Shown one piece after another: positions 31,241 through 42,170 of a stretch of 64,000 bases of DNA. The DNA lies in the NCBI GenBank assembly GCA_018136815.1, contig CM030935.1, positions 5,586,448-5,650,447 on the forward strand, read 5' to 3'. Positions within the stretch are counted from its first letter, which is position 1. Every line of letters starts with the position of its first letter. The notes under the pieces are model-generated. The model was not told where the DNA came from, did not search any database, and was given only the letters and a program-made list of their open reading frames with translations. Origin of the DNA: Isochrysis galbana. Lineage: Eukaryota; Haptophyta; Isochrysidales; Isochrysidaceae. The position numbers and the translations under genes were made by a program.

Positions 31241-33117
31241 AAAGCAGAAGGGCTCTAGCTGGCTGGAGTTTTGTAGTAGAAGGGACTTATCGTCCCCATG
31301 TGCCTTGGTGTACACTTAATTAGGTGTCCCCCTGTGCCCTGTGGTCTGTGGAGTGGTGAGGGATTGGCTCCGGCCAGAGTTTCGAGAATTTATTTTCGAA
31401 ATAAGGGGGGCCAATCGCAATCAAAACTTTTTACCGAAATAAAGGTCGATATGGCGCTGACGAAGCGAAATAAGCCCCCCCCCAGCCCGCTCCCCGCTCC
31501 CCCCCCCCCTCCCCCGCCCGGGGCCGCGCGCCGCGCCTTGGCGCGCTTCCGGGCATCCAAGCGCAAGCGCAAAACCGACAACCACGAGGATGAATGATGA
31601 ATGAGGATGATGAGCTGATGACGCCCTTGAGGGCTCAGGGCATCCCTCCGACCCCCAAAGCTCGTCGCAGGAGGTTGGTCTACACACAGCATCCGAGACC
31701 GGGGATGTGGCCGCGCGGCAACGCATCGGGGCCCGCCGCGGCGACGCTTAAGCAAATTCCAATTCGAAATTAGGCCGAAATTAGACCCCTCGAAGCTCGA
31801 AATTTGCTCCAACCTCATCGAAATTTCGAATCGAGAATCGATATAAGGGTGGTTTTGGATCGAAACTTTGGCCGGAGCCAAGTGAGGGAGTGGCTGTGCT
31901 GGTGGATGTTTGAGATGCTTGTGGTTGTGCTGGGGCTTGAGCAGTGTGATGGATGCAGGGAGAGGAAGAGCGCGACAGCGATGCGGGAGCGGGAGCGATC
32001 TCAGAGGTCCTATTACTATTACATGGCATGACAGAAGGGTCGGAGAACATGACGGCGAGCGAGACGGGGTGGAGCACACAAGGGGTAGACACGAAGGACT
32101 ACTTCCGAGCGAGCGCGCCAGAAACAAAAGACGGACAAGTAGCCCGGTCACTGTCGCGGGTACGAATGAACCCCGGGATGGTGAACACAATGTGTGGCTG
32201 GCAGCTGTTGCACCACCTTCCGGCCGATCCGCGCGACTGCGCCGAGCCCTATCTTCCCTCGACCTTCTGTCCTTACCCAAGGCCGCCCGCAGTTCGTCCT
32301 CGGAACTGTCCTCTTCAATGGCGTTATCGTAGTCCGACTCCGACTCTTCCGACTCCGGGGCATTGTCCTCCTCCTCCGCCTCTGATGCCGTATGCCGTGA
32401 TCTGCTGCACCACATTGCGCAGGGGGCGGGGCTCGGACTCGGACTCGGACGGCGGCACCCTCTCCCTCTCTGAGGAGGCAGGCCTCGGCCGCTTAGAGCG
32501 GGAGCTAGCAGAGCTAGAGGGCGTCATGCGCGTGCGCATGCGGGGGGGGGAGGCGGGGGGGGGGGGCTTCGGTCGGGGCCCAAATTTCGCTTCGGCGCTA
32601 CGCGCCGTTCTTCAGCGCTTCGCACTTGCACCCAAATTTCGGTCAAAAATTTCTATTTTGGTGGTCCACCCAAATTTTGCAAAACACTTCTCGAAACTCT
32701 GGCCTGGGCCCTGGGCCAAGCTATGATTCATGATACTCATAGATGGGAGATGGGGGCTATGGGCTATACGGCTATACTCGTAGAGAGCGGGCACCACGCC
32801 CCCGAACTTGCGCTCAGTTGCTCAATTGCTCAGTTGCAGGGAGGGCCCAAGCTTGTGGCGCAGTTCCGCAGCCCCCCAAGCACCAAGCTTGCCGAACACT
32901 TTGTACTTTGTACCAAGCAGCCCCCCAAGCTTGCCGGACACTTTGTACAAGTAAAGTATTGAGCTGGGCCTCCTCCCCCCCTTCCCCTTCCCGCCGCCCA
33001 AACCGCTTATTGGGCCCGTCCCGGCGTCTCATCTCTATTTATGGTACAATATTGGAGATTGGCTCGATGCAAGTCTATTTATGGGACTATTCGCAACTGT
33101 GGTCGTGCGTTGGCGGG

Positions 33118-33188
<71 letters not shown>

Positions 33189-33303
33189 GAGAGAGAAGAG
33201 AAGGGGGGGGAGAGAGAAGAGAAAGAGAAGGAATGATTTGGTGAGGATCCGTTCCTTCCGCGTGAGCGCGAGGGATTTCTTTCTCTTACGGGGCTCACTT
33301 TCT
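31241..33303. other. Repeat-rich intergenic region, no firm gene
   Basis: AT-leaning patches with recurring CGAAATT motifs (31385-31450, 31760-31870, 32580-32690). A minus-strand acidic Ser-rich ORF at about 32100-32415 (NAIEEDSSEDELRAALGKDR) could be a transposon protein fragment, but nothing supports it further. A GA microsatellite lies at 33118-33230. Confidence 0.35.
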
Positions 33304-33403
33304 NNNNNNNNNNNNNNNNNNNNNNNNNNNNNNNNNNNNNNNNNNNNNNNNNNNNNNNNNNNNNNNNNNNNNNNNNNNNNNNNNNNNNNNNNNNNNNNNN
33401 NNN
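33304..33403. other. Assembly gap (100 N)
   Basis: One hundred N bases, inside a low-complexity region. True gap length is unknown. Confidence 0.99.
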
Positions 33404-33800
33404 TCTCTCTCAGAGGGGGCGGCGGTGCTGCTGCGAGCGCAGACCCACCGAGAGAAGTGGAAGGGCTCTCTCTCCCTCTCTCTCCCTCCCTCCCTGCCTC
33501 CCCCTCCCTCCCTCCCCCTCCCTCCCTCCGTCTCCCTCCCTCCCTCCGTCTCCCTCCCATTCTGTGTGTCAGCCCCTCCTTCTCCCCCCCCGCTCTCCCC
33601 TCCTCCTGCAACACCCACCGCTGCTCTCTCTCTCTCTCCTCACCTCCGCTTCTCTCACCCTCCTCACCTCCGCTTCTCTCTCTCTCCTCGCTTCCGCTTC
33701 CCTCTCCCTCCTCACCTCCGCTTCTCTCTCTCTCTCCTCACCTCTGCTTCTCTCTCCCTCCTCGCCTCCGCTTCTCTCTCCCTCCTCATCTCTACCTGCC
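33404..33800. repeat. Pyrimidine-rich CTCC/CTCTC region
   Basis: CTCCCTCC and CTCTC arrays, with a roughly 27-30 base imperfect unit (CCTCACCTCCGCTTCTCTC) repeated several times at about 33640-33790. It lies upstream of the large coiled-coil gene on its coding strand. Confidence 0.9.
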
Positions 33801-33928
33801 TCCATCTCCTCCCCGTCCCGATTCACACACGCGCCGGTCGGGGCACTCTTCCGCTCCAACGCCACGCCTTACGCTCACTCCTCCTGCTCGAACCACACCT
33901 TAACCTTCTCCGCTCATCCACCCACACC

Positions 33929-36900
33929 ATGCCCTCGGCACCCTCGCACCCGACCCTCCGCCCGGCCTCCGCCTCCTCGCCCCAAGGCTGCGCCCCCGCC
34001 TACTCCGCGGCGACCTCTTCCGCCAAGTACTCACTCCGCCCGTCGAGCGGCGGTGCATACCGGCTTGTACCTCCTCCGAGCCTGTTGGTCGGCTCGCCCT
34101 CCGCTTCTCGAAAGAAGACGCTGCCACGCTCGCGCTCCGTTACTGAGATTATCCGCGCGCGCTCAATGGCCGAGGCCACGCAAAGCCTCTTCTCAACAGC
34201 ACCTTCCGAGCCAGACGCACAAGAAACCGAGGTGCGCCGTCTGGGGCAAGAAGGTACTCTCGGTACACTCGAGGATGCCCATGCGCCAGGCGCTGCGGTA
34301 GGGCAGACGCCAGTCTCGCCGCCAGCCAACCACGTGGAGCACGGCCAATCGACGGCGGTCCTCTCATCGGCAGACCAACGCCGCGCAACGGATGAGGCGG
34401 CATCTCCCCCGCCTCCCGAGCGCATGGAGCTCGACGCAAATCTCCCCACCACGGACTCCATCGCACAGGACCGCCATGGCCGGCTTTCCCAAAGCGCGAG
34501 CGTGGGTGTGCTTGTGCGCCCAAATTCAGGGTCTCTTGCTCTGCCGGTTGCCGAGGCAGAGGACGTGCAGATCTCTGTTCGGGGCCATACCGCGCAAAAT
34601 TCCCCGCCGAGCCCCAACGGGCGAGAGGCGGGAGGCACTGGCGGCTCGAGAACCTCGCCCCCGCGAGCTGCGAGCTTGACATCCGAGGAGTTGTACGTCG
34701 CGCGCCTACGGAGCGCTGCGGCTGAGAGACGTGAACGGCGCCTAGTGATGGCGGCACTTTCGCCCGTGCCGCTCGGGACGCCCAGCCGACCGGCGTCGCC
34801 GCCGCAAGCCACCTCGTCGCCCACGCGCCGCGCCGCCTCCGCCGGCCGGCCGTCGGTCGGAGGTAGCCAATCTGGGATTGCAATGAGGCGGCGGCCCGCC
34901 TCGTCCATCGGTGGCGCTGAGCACCACTGGGAGACGTCGATGGCGCGCCGCGCGGCAGCCGAGGCGGAGCAGACTCGGCACGAGGCAGCGGTTTCGCTCG
35001 AGTGTGCCTACCGAGAGCGTGACGCACGACTTGCCGCCGCCGCAAGCGAGCCGCTCCGAACGCGCGCCACATCCGGCTGCGCGGAACTGCCGCTGCCCCT
35101 TCGTGAGCCCGACAATGCGGAGATGGAAGGCTTCCTGCAGCGTTACCTAGAGTGCGAGGCGGCGGCGGTGGCGGCAGGCGCCTCACAAGGGCCACGGCCC
35201 GCGGCCGAGGCCTCGCTTGGTGCATGCGACGAATGTGCGTCGCCGACTGACCTTCCTGCCGACTCGCCGGCCGCGCCTGAGGCTGGCGGTGAGGGGTGGG
35301 ACCGGCTATGGGCACCGCCGGTCGAGTGCACGGCGGTGATGGACGAGGGTGCCGCCGCGCGGCGGCCACGGTGGCCGGCGGCTGAAGGCGCCACCGTGGG
35401 GGGGGGCGCGCGTGGGGGCAGCGTGCGGCTGGGCGTGCTCACTACGCCCACAGGTGTGGCGCCGCACGTGCAGGCGCGTCGGCTGCGTGAGGCGATGGAG
35501 TCGCTGTGGGCTAAGCTCGAGGCGCGGGAGGGGCTGCCACCAGGCGGGCTGGCGGCGGGTGCGACGGAGGACGCTGGTTCGTTGGTGCCAGGTGAACGTC
35601 GCGTGTGCGGCGCCCTCGCCGCCGCTCTGTTGCGCCAGCTCCGCGCGGAGTCGCGTGACCGTGCAGCCGTGCTCGACGCAGTGCTTGCACGCGCGTGGCG
35701 TGTAGCTGACGCAAGCCTGCCCGCGCTGCGCAAACAGGGCGCGCAGCTCGATGCGGCGCGCTCGGAGAATGAACGCCTGCGGGCGTCACTCGCTGCCGCA
35801 CTCGCCTCCTCGGGCGCTGCGGCCGGCGACTCAGAGCGTATCGCGCTCGAGCTCTCAGCGGAGCGTGCCCGCCGCGCGGCCGCCGAGGCGCGATTGCAGG
35901 AGCTAGAGCACGCGCGCGCCGCATGGCTCGAGGAGCTCGCTGAAGCGCGGCTTCACGCGCAGGAGACCGCAGCTGAAGCGGCAGCGTTGGACGACGAGGC
36001 GCAAGCGGCACGCACCGAGCTCGTGCACACTTCAAACCAGCGTGATGCATTCGCGCTCGAGCTGGATGCGGCTCGTGCCGAGCACACGGCTCTCGCTCGG
36101 CGGCATGCCGAGGAGGTAGAGCGCGCGCGCACGACCGAGGCGAGTATTGTGGCCATCGAGGAAGAACGGGACGATGCGCTCATCGCGCGGGCCGAAGCGG
36201 ACGTGCGCGTCGTGTCGGTCATCCTCTCGATGCGCGAGGCCGACGCTGAGATGGCATCGCGAGAGGAGCGCTCAGCCAAATGGGCGCGGCACACAGCGGA
36301 TGCCGCCGCCGCCTCGGCGATGCGCGTCAAGGGCAACGCGACGGCCAACGTCTTTGCCGCGGTAGCCGCCTCGCGGCGTGCAGCCGACGCGGCGCAGGTC
36401 GCCGGCTCTGCGCAGGCCGCGGCAGAAGAGCGCGCCGAGCTGGCCGAGGCGGAGGTCTTGCGCTTGACCAAGAAACTCGACGCGTCGCGCCGCGCGGCGA
36501 CGCACTTGGGCATCGGCAAGGACGAGCTTATCGAGCGCCTCAATGCCGCGCAGACGGCGTGCGCAGAGGCGGAGCTCGCGGCGTGCATCCTACGCGACGA
36601 GTGCGGCGAATTCGAGCGTGCGCTTGCCGAGGCGCACGTCGGCGAGCTCGCGCGAGAGCTCGAGATTCAGAGGGCGGCCATTGACGTGCGCGCGCTCGCC
36701 GGCGCCCTTACCGAGTGCGAGGTGGAGGCCGCGGGGAGTACAGAGGCACGCTGCGAGTTGGAAGCCGCGCACCTGGCAATGCGCGAGGCGAGCGCCGAGG
36801 CGGCGGCGATGCGGCTTCGCGAAGCGGTTGCCCTCGAGCAGGTGGAACGAGCGCGCGCCGATGCCCGGGCGAGTCGCACGTACGCCGATGCGCTAGTCGC

Positions 36901-39900
36901 CGAGGAGCGGGACCGCGCGGCCGTCTCGGCGGAGGAGGCCGAGGCAGCGCTAGAGGAGGCGGGCAAACAGCGCCAGCTCGCGATGCTCGCGGCGGACGAG
37001 GCAGCGCGGTATAAGGCGGAGGCCGCCGCCGCCGCCGCGCGCCGTTCAGAGGTTTATGATATGCATTCTACCGAGGCCACCTTGCGGCTAAGCCAAGCGG
37101 AGGCACACGTGGTTGAGCTAAACCTGACGTTGCGCGAAGAGCGCGCTGCCGCTGAAGCAACGACTATTGAACTGCGCCGGACGCGCGAACGGCTGGAGAG
37201 CGCCGAGGCCGAGCTTGAGGCAGCGCGCGCCGAGGCGGTGGAGCGCGAGGACGCGCTTCGTGACAAGCTAGATGAGGCGGAAGGCGAAGTGGCGGAGATG
37301 CACAAGGCGCTCGAGGAGGCGGCGGCTGCGGCCGCCGGCGGCCCACGCTCGGCCGTTGAGCTGTGGGCGACCGCGCGCGCGCGCTCGCAATCCGCCTTCT
37401 CGTTTGCGCGCACGCTGCGGCTACTCGACTCGTGCGTCGGCGAGGTGTCAAGGATCTCCTCGAAGGCGAGTGCGCGACCAGCGTCTATCGTGCTCACTCC
37501 GGCGCATTTGGAGGGCGACGGCATGGAAGAAGGCGACGACGCGCTGCGCTTCCATGTGAGCGAAGCCATCGCTATGGGCCGGCGGAGAGCATACGTGCCG
37601 CCCTCAGGCGGCTCGCTTGCGCCCACGCCCAAACTAGGACGCAGGGTGGCGGGACGTTCGTCGCCCTTGCCGTGCCGACAAATGGTGCCCTCCGCCGCGG
37701 GCACTCGCTCGGCCGCGCCGACACCCATTCCGCCGAGGCGAGCAAGCAACTTGTTGCCGTGCCAGCCGTCCACGACCGGAACTGCGCCCTCGCCCGAGCC
37801 GATATGTGAGGCACCGCCCATCCTAAAAGCAAGGCAGCCTGAACTCGCTCGAGCGCCGTGCCGCGATTCCCAACCTGCGCGCGCTCCAGCCAGCTGTTCG
37901 TGCCAACCCGACGATGGCACACAGGGTCGACTGCCACCGGAGCCTCTGCTGCCCGCTGCGCCACCACCGCATCCATCTCAGGGGCTACCCCAACCGCCTG
38001 GCGCCGAGACTCCGCATCCGTGCGTGAGAAATGTGCCGTCTCCCACGGAGACATTGGTGGACACCGTAACAAGTCCGTCCAGTGTCGGCGCCCCCTCGGC
38101 CCTCGCAAGTGCGACGGCATTGACGGCGCAACCTGCAAGGATGATGTGCGACTCGCTCCCCATCGACCCTTACGCAGGCGATGCAAGCGCACCTAGTGCA
38201 ACCAGCTTTGCGCCCTGTGAGAGTAAAGCGCTGCGCGCGCTTGACCAGCCGCGGAGGACCGAACCAAGGAATGCCGCCGCCAACATGTTGCGCACATCAC
38301 CGCCTGCCGCAGCGCCGAAGGTCGCTGTTGGGACGGCGTGCGGCGCTACTTCCGTGTCGGCGTGCCCAGACATGATACGATCGCCCGCAGATGCCACAAT
38401 GCTTGCTGAGGCGTCATCGGAGCGGCGACGCATGGGCTCGCCGAGCCGCAAGCGCCCAACGGCACGCTCGCGCCCTTGCATCGGCACTGGGAACAAAACA
38501 AGCGCCGCTCCGGTGCAGGCCGGAAGCCCACCCGCGGGCGGCCCGCCCGCGTTGAGCACCGCTGCCGAATCGGCCGACTCCATGCAGCCTCCGCCAGCAA
38601 CCCTACCCACACCCTTCGTGGCGAAGTACGCGCGCTCTGCCGCGGCAGCCTCTTCAAGCGCGTGCGCATTCACACCGGTGGTGGCACCGGTCGCGCGATC
38701 AACGAGCGCGGCACCTCGGCCTCAGTCCGCCGCGGGGCGCGCAGCGGCGTCCCAGCACGCCATCACGACGGCGTTGGGCACGAAGAGCAGGAAAAGCTCG
38801 CTCATCGTACCCGAGCGCTGCGTCCCGTGGGCTGGGATCGGGTACGGAGTCGCTCATCCGGGCGACCGGTCTGGTGAGGACGCCGACGCGCAGTCCGATG
38901 GTGACTCGAGTTCGGGCTGCTTGTCCGATCAGGCGTTAGGGGTGGCGAATGACGCAGATTGGAGCTCGTACATCGAGGCCACGGTCGTGGCCCCCCCGCG
39001 TACGAGTCTACGCAATCAGTGCGCAGGCAGTTGCCTAGAGGAGTGCGCCTTTGTGATACCGGCCGCCGCCGCGAGCGAAGATCGGCTGGAGAACAACGCC
39101 GATGCCGAAGACTTGCCCAGCGAGGGGCCGGAGGTGGACAGCTCGTGCGGAATGAGAGGTGCGCCCACCTTGACGAAGTCGGACGCGGTGGGCGGTCGTC
39201 TTAATGGCGTCGTTGACAATATGCGCGCTCTCATGGCACACCTGAAGGCAGAGCATGATCGGATGAGCGCAGAGCTCCGCGCTGCCCAAGGCGCCGCTGA
39301 GGCTCTGAAGGCGAGGGTCGAGGAGCTGAGCGCTGAACGTGCGACCATGCCGACGCAGACCGTCGCGCAATCACTCACACTGGACGCCGCCGCTGACTCA
39401 AGCGCTGTTGTTGAGGCGCGGCGTGAGGCCGCAACCATCAAACGCCACGCCGAAGAAGCCACGAAGAGGGCTGCTGATGAGCGAAGGCGGCTTGAGACGG
39501 CGCTCACAGCGTCGAAGGCCGCCGCACGCGCAGCAGAGGTGGAGGTGGAGGCGTTGAGGAGCGAGTTGCACATGAGTTCTCGAGAGGTGGAGGCGCTGCG
39601 CACGGCGATTCGTTCGTCAGCGGTGGCGGCCCGAGCGGCAGTGGCAGACATGTCGCCCTCGCAGCTACGAGATGAAGTGCGCCGCCTACGCTTTGAGAAG
39701 GAGTTGTGCCGGGTGCGCGAGGCGCTCGGCGCTCGTGAGGCGGCATCGCGGGAGCTAGCCAAGCTGGAACGCACGCTCAAGGATGAGACGCATTGGATCT
39801 TGGAGCGGCTCGCAACCATTGCCGCCGCCGGTGCGGGGACGCCGGCAAACGGAGGGGGCACCGTTGCGCTGGCATGCCGCCCATCACGCCCCTCGACCAC

Positions 39901-40552
39901 CTCGATTTCAAGTACCGAGCCCAGCTTCAACGAGCGAAAGAGCGGCGCGGGCGAGGGCGCCGCTGCTCGAGAGACTAAGCTCTTTTGTTCGCGGCTGGCA
40001 AAGAACGTGCAGCACGCACGGCGCGCCATTCGCTCGGGTCTCCTCCAACGGCCGCCAGAAGTCTCGCTGCCGGTGATGATGGAGGCACCAGGCCAGCCAA
40101 AGCGCCCGATCTCCGCAGGACTGAAACCTACCACGGTGGCCCCAGCCTCCCGGCATCCGGCCGCTGATGATGCCGACGTTGACAACGAGCCACCGAGCGA
40201 GTGGCGGAGCGTGCCGGCTGCCCTTACTCTCGCACAAGCCATTTGGCTCGCCCGCACGTGCGAAGTCTTGATGCCCGAATGCGTCGTTACTGTCTTTGAC
40301 CCACGACTACAAGACGACGAGAGCCGCTCGCCATGGTGCATCCTATCACCTGCCCCACTGGGTGTCAATGCAACGGACGCGATAGTTGGAGCGCCACTAG
40401 GCCCGCCGCCTCCCGCCAACGAGCCGTCGATGCCGCCGCCCACTGTGCAGGGCGGCCGCTTTAGCTTGAAGGTAGCGGCGAGCACCCACACTAACTTGCC
40501 GAAGGCTCCGATCGCGAGTCGGCGCGCGCAAAGCGCCGGCCCAACACGGTGA
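33929..40552 (+). CDS. Giant coiled-coil protein (2207 residues, single exon)
   Basis: Start chosen at 33929 (CACACCATGC context) because upstream codons are microsatellite. Residues 1 to about 530 are disordered, rich in Ser, Pro and Ala, with an early basic motif SRSVTEIIRARSMAEATQSL. From about 570 to 1130 runs an almost unbroken Ala/Glu/Arg-rich coiled coil (heptads such as LQELEHARAAWLEELAEARL). A Pro/Ala-rich disordered stretch follows, then a second coiled coil at about 1750-1960 (DRMSAELRAAQGAAEALKAR, LRDEVRRLRFEKELCRVREA). The C-terminus is basic and ends RRAQSAGPTR. No motor, kinase or membrane segment seen. Size and layout resemble cytoskeletal or basal-body scaffold proteins, but I cannot assign a family. 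No introns over 6.6 kb, unlike the F-box gene downstream. Confidence 0.8.
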   Translation: MPSAPSHPTLRPASASSPQGCAPAYSAATSSAKYSLRPSSGGAYRLVPPPSLLVGSPSASRKKTLPRSRSVTEIIRARSMAEATQSLFSTAPSEPDAQETEVRRLGQEGTLGTLEDAHAPGAAVGQTPVSPPANHVEHGQSTAVLSSADQRRATDEAASPPPPERMELDANLPTTDSIAQDRHGRLSQSASVGVLVRPNSGSLALPVAEAEDVQISVRGHTAQNSPPSPNGREAGGTGGSRTSPPRAASLTSEELYVARLRSAAAERRERRLVMAALSPVPLGTPSRPASPPQATSSPTRRAASAGRPSVGGSQSGIAMRRRPASSIGGAEHHWETSMARRAAAEAEQTRHEAAVSLECAYRERDARLAAAASEPLRTRATSGCAELPLPLREPDNAEMEGFLQRYLECEAAAVAAGASQGPRPAAEASLGACDECASPTDLPADSPAAPEAGGEGWDRLWAPPVECTAVMDEGAAARRPRWPAAEGATVGGGARGGSVRLGVLTTPTGVAPHVQARRLREAMESLWAKLEAREGLPPGGLAAGATEDAGSLVPGERRVCGALAAALLRQLRAESRDRAAVLDAVLARAWRVADASLPALRKQGAQLDAARSENERLRASLAAALASSGAAAGDSERIALELSAERARRAAAEARLQELEHARAAWLEELAEARLHAQETAAEAAALDDEAQAARTELVHTSNQRDAFALELDAARAEHTALARRHAEEVERARTTEASIVAIEEERDDALIARAEADVRVVSVILSMREADAEMASREERSAKWARHTADAAAASAMRVKGNATANVFAAVAASRRAADAAQVAGSAQAAAEERAELAEAEVLRLTKKLDASRRAATHLGIGKDELIERLNAAQTACAEAELAACILRDECGEFERALAEAHVGELARELEIQRAAIDVRALAGALTECEVEAAGSTEARCELEAAHLAMREASAEAAAMRLREAVALEQVERARADARASRTYADALVAEERDRAAVSAEEAEAALEEAGKQRQLAMLAADEAARYKAEAAAAAARRSEVYDMHSTEATLRLSQAEAHVVELNLTLREERAAAEATTIELRRTRERLESAEAELEAARAEAVEREDALRDKLDEAEGEVAEMHKALEEAAAAAAGGPRSAVELWATARARSQSAFSFARTLRLLDSCVGEVSRISSKASARPASIVLTPAHLEGDGMEEGDDALRFHVSEAIAMGRRRAYVPPSGGSLAPTPKLGRRVAGRSSPLPCRQMVPSAAGTRSAAPTPIPPRRASNLLPCQPSTTGTAPSPEPICEAPPILKARQPELARAPCRDSQPARAPASCSCQPDDGTQGRLPPEPLLPAAPPPHPSQGLPQPPGAETPHPCVRNVPSPTETLVDTVTSPSSVGAPSALASATALTAQPARMMCDSLPIDPYAGDASAPSATSFAPCESKALRALDQPRRTEPRNAAANMLRTSPPAAAPKVAVGTACGATSVSACPDMIRSPADATMLAEASSERRRMGSPSRKRPTARSRPCIGTGNKTSAAPVQAGSPPAGGPPALSTAAESADSMQPPPATLPTPFVAKYARSAAAASSSACAFTPVVAPVARSTSAAPRPQSAAGRAAASQHAITTALGTKSRKSSLIVPERCVPWAGIGYGVAHPGDRSGEDADAQSDGDSSSGCLSDQALGVANDADWSSYIEATVVAPPRTSLRNQCAGSCLEECAFVIPAAAASEDRLENNADAEDLPSEGPEVDSSCGMRGAPTLTKSDAVGGRLNGVVDNMRALMAHLKAEHDRMSAELRAAQGAAEALKARVEELSAERATMPTQTVAQSLTLDAAADSSAVVEARREAATIKRHAEEATKRAADERRRLETALTASKAAARAAEVEVEALRSELHMSSREVEALRTAIRSSAVAARAAVADMSPSQLRDEVRRLRFEKELCRVREALGAREAASRELAKLERTLKDETHWILERLATIAAAGAGTPANGGGTVALACRPSRPSTTSISSTEPSFNERKSGAGEGAAARETKLFCSRLAKNVQHARRAIRSGLLQRPPEVSLPVMMEAPGQPKRPISAGLKPTTVAPASRHPAADDADVDNEPPSEWRSVPAALTLAQAIWLARTCEVLMPECVVTVFDPRLQDDESRSPWCILSPAPLGVNATDAIVGAPLGPPPPANEPSMPPPTVQGGRFSLKVAASTHTNLPKAPIASRRAQSAGPTR

Positions 40553-40817
40553 GGGGACAAGGTGAGTGACGCTCAGCCCGCGTCAGACGTGTGTTCTGCT
40601 TGCCATGGAACTCGGTTTGGTCAGGCTCTAGACTAGACATGTGGTAGCTGCCGCACTTGCCTTGAGGAACAATGGTCATGTCAGAGCGGTCAAACAGGGG
40701 CTTTTTAAGTATAAGTTTGAATAAGGGTTGGGTTGCATTTCTTGTCTGTGGCGCGATGCTCAATGAAACACCTCCAGGCGTGGCTACCTGCTGCCACAAA
40801 AATCTTCGCCAGGACAT

Positions 40818-40890
40818 CAAGGCGAGAAGCATTCAATCACCATCATCACCAATAGATGGAAAAGCGTTCAATCACCATCAGCCCCCCCCC
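40818..40890 (+). repeat. Minisatellite remnant (CAATCACCATCA units)
   Basis: Two degenerate units: GGCGAGAAGCATTCAATCAC and GGAAAAGCGTTCAATCACCATCAGCC's core. Followed by C-runs instead of further units. Bases 40553-40817 hold no gene. Confidence 0.6.
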
Positions 40891-41039
40891 TTCACTCACT
40901 CGCCCCTCCTCCCCCCCCCCCCCACTCCCCACCCCGCTGTATACACAGGTAAGCCTGTCAAAGCAGGAGTAGCTTGACAAAAAGTGGAGTGAGATGTGAC
41001 AATGGTGGCAGCGGTAGGCGGTAGGAACCATACAAAGGT

Positions 41040-41985
41040 CGGTCATGGTGGTCGGTTGAAGAATGAGAGGTGAGGCGGGAGGAGCGGCAGTACAACAAGC
41101 AAGAGTGCGAGGAGGAGAGACGACGGGAGAAGCGGTTGTACAACAAGCAGGAGAGACGGGACGCCTCGACGCACCTAGGCGAGTGCCAAGGCATCACCAG
41201 TGTCCTGGACGCGATCAACGAAATTGCACAATTCTCACCTAAAGAGGGTAGAAACAGAGAGGAAACTATAATCGACAATCTGTTTATTTTCCCGAATGGA
41301 GACGCCCCGAAAGCGATATACACTCTGTATCTAGTAGCATGGAGGTATATCATTACTGATTTTTATAGAATACACTACGACGGAGTGGCATTCTCAGAAG
41401 AATCAATACTGATAAGAACAATAGAACGATACACCACGCTAAGTAAAGCTCTACTCTTCGCAAACGAGACCGACGCGGCGAGAACCGCCCAAGCGGGCAA
41501 GGGTAGACAACCCAAAAAACGGATAGACATAAGCGACTTGAGGCCCGTTTTCAGTATGAACGACAACGGCGGGCTCAAACCCAGCAAGGAACTAGTAAAT
41601 CTAGCCACAAAGCTGAGGATAGCACACGCTGTCGAGGAACCCAAGGAGCAACAAAACAAAGACGAATAAGCCAACAAAAAGTAGAACGAGGTCAACATCA
41701 GAGACGCAGCCGACCCGGCGCCACTGTCACAATAGGCGCGAGCGAAGACAGACGCGAACGCCAAAAGAGAAGACGCAACAGGCCTGCCCGGCCCCCGCAC
41801 TCTGAACCAGGCCTTAGGTAGCGCACCAAGGCCGGACCCCGGAAACCGAAGAAAAAGGAAAGAAGGGGGGCAGGGGAAGAGGTGGAGGGAGGGAAGTAAG
41901 GGCGATGCAAGTAGAGAAGGGAGACCAGTCCCAGTCAGTAGTAGGTGTGTAGCCCAGAATCTTCAGATGTTTTTTTTTTTTTTTA
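41040..41985 (+). mobile_element. Family B LINE, 5'-truncated copy
   Basis: ORF2 C-terminal fragment (41070-41669), then a 3' UTR containing AGGCCGGACCCCGGAAACCG and CCCAGAATCTTCAGATG, and a T-run of about 16 ending at 41985. The same 3' sequences end the 27.5 kb and 19.0 kb copies. The element is followed by a segment related to the foldback at 13539. Confidence 0.7.
41070..41669 (+). pseudogene. LINE family B ORF2 C-terminal fragment
   Basis: A Lys/Arg/Glu-rich start (EERQYNKQECEEERRREKR) leads into STHLGECQGITSVLDAINEI, which aligns with the H-x3-C half of the zinc-binding tail in family A (ESSTHLASC). YLVAWRYIITDFYRIHYDG aligns with ILAWRYILTDFYNIQYGN. The first Cys pair is absent, so the zinc site is broken or lies outside the fragment. 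The C-terminus is charged and ends EQQNKDE. Confidence 0.7.
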
Positions 41986-42037
41986 TTTGCAGTCCCCTGC
42001 ACCGTATTTCCCATCTAGGGCAGCAAACCTTTCTACA

Positions 42038-42170
42038 TTCGCCCGACATTCACTGCTTTGATTCCCTCACGCGCGCAATCCTCCCATTCTCCCAAAATAG
42101 ACCTCCATGGGCCGGACAAGGCGGGGGAGTCACTCACCGACGCCATGGATTTTCGTGGGGTAGAGGGGGT
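42038..42170 (+). repeat. Dispersed repeat, plus copy
   Basis: CGCGCGCAATCCTCCCATTC, GCCGGACAAGGCGGG and GTCACTCACCGACGCCATGG match the reverse complement of 52640-52760. No ORF shared. It follows the family B LINE. Confidence 0.65.

Noticed and set aside
39016..40560. 514-codon minus-strand ORF
   Set aside because: Antisense shadow of the coiled-coil gene; Ser/Ala/Arg composition arises from its GC-rich codons.
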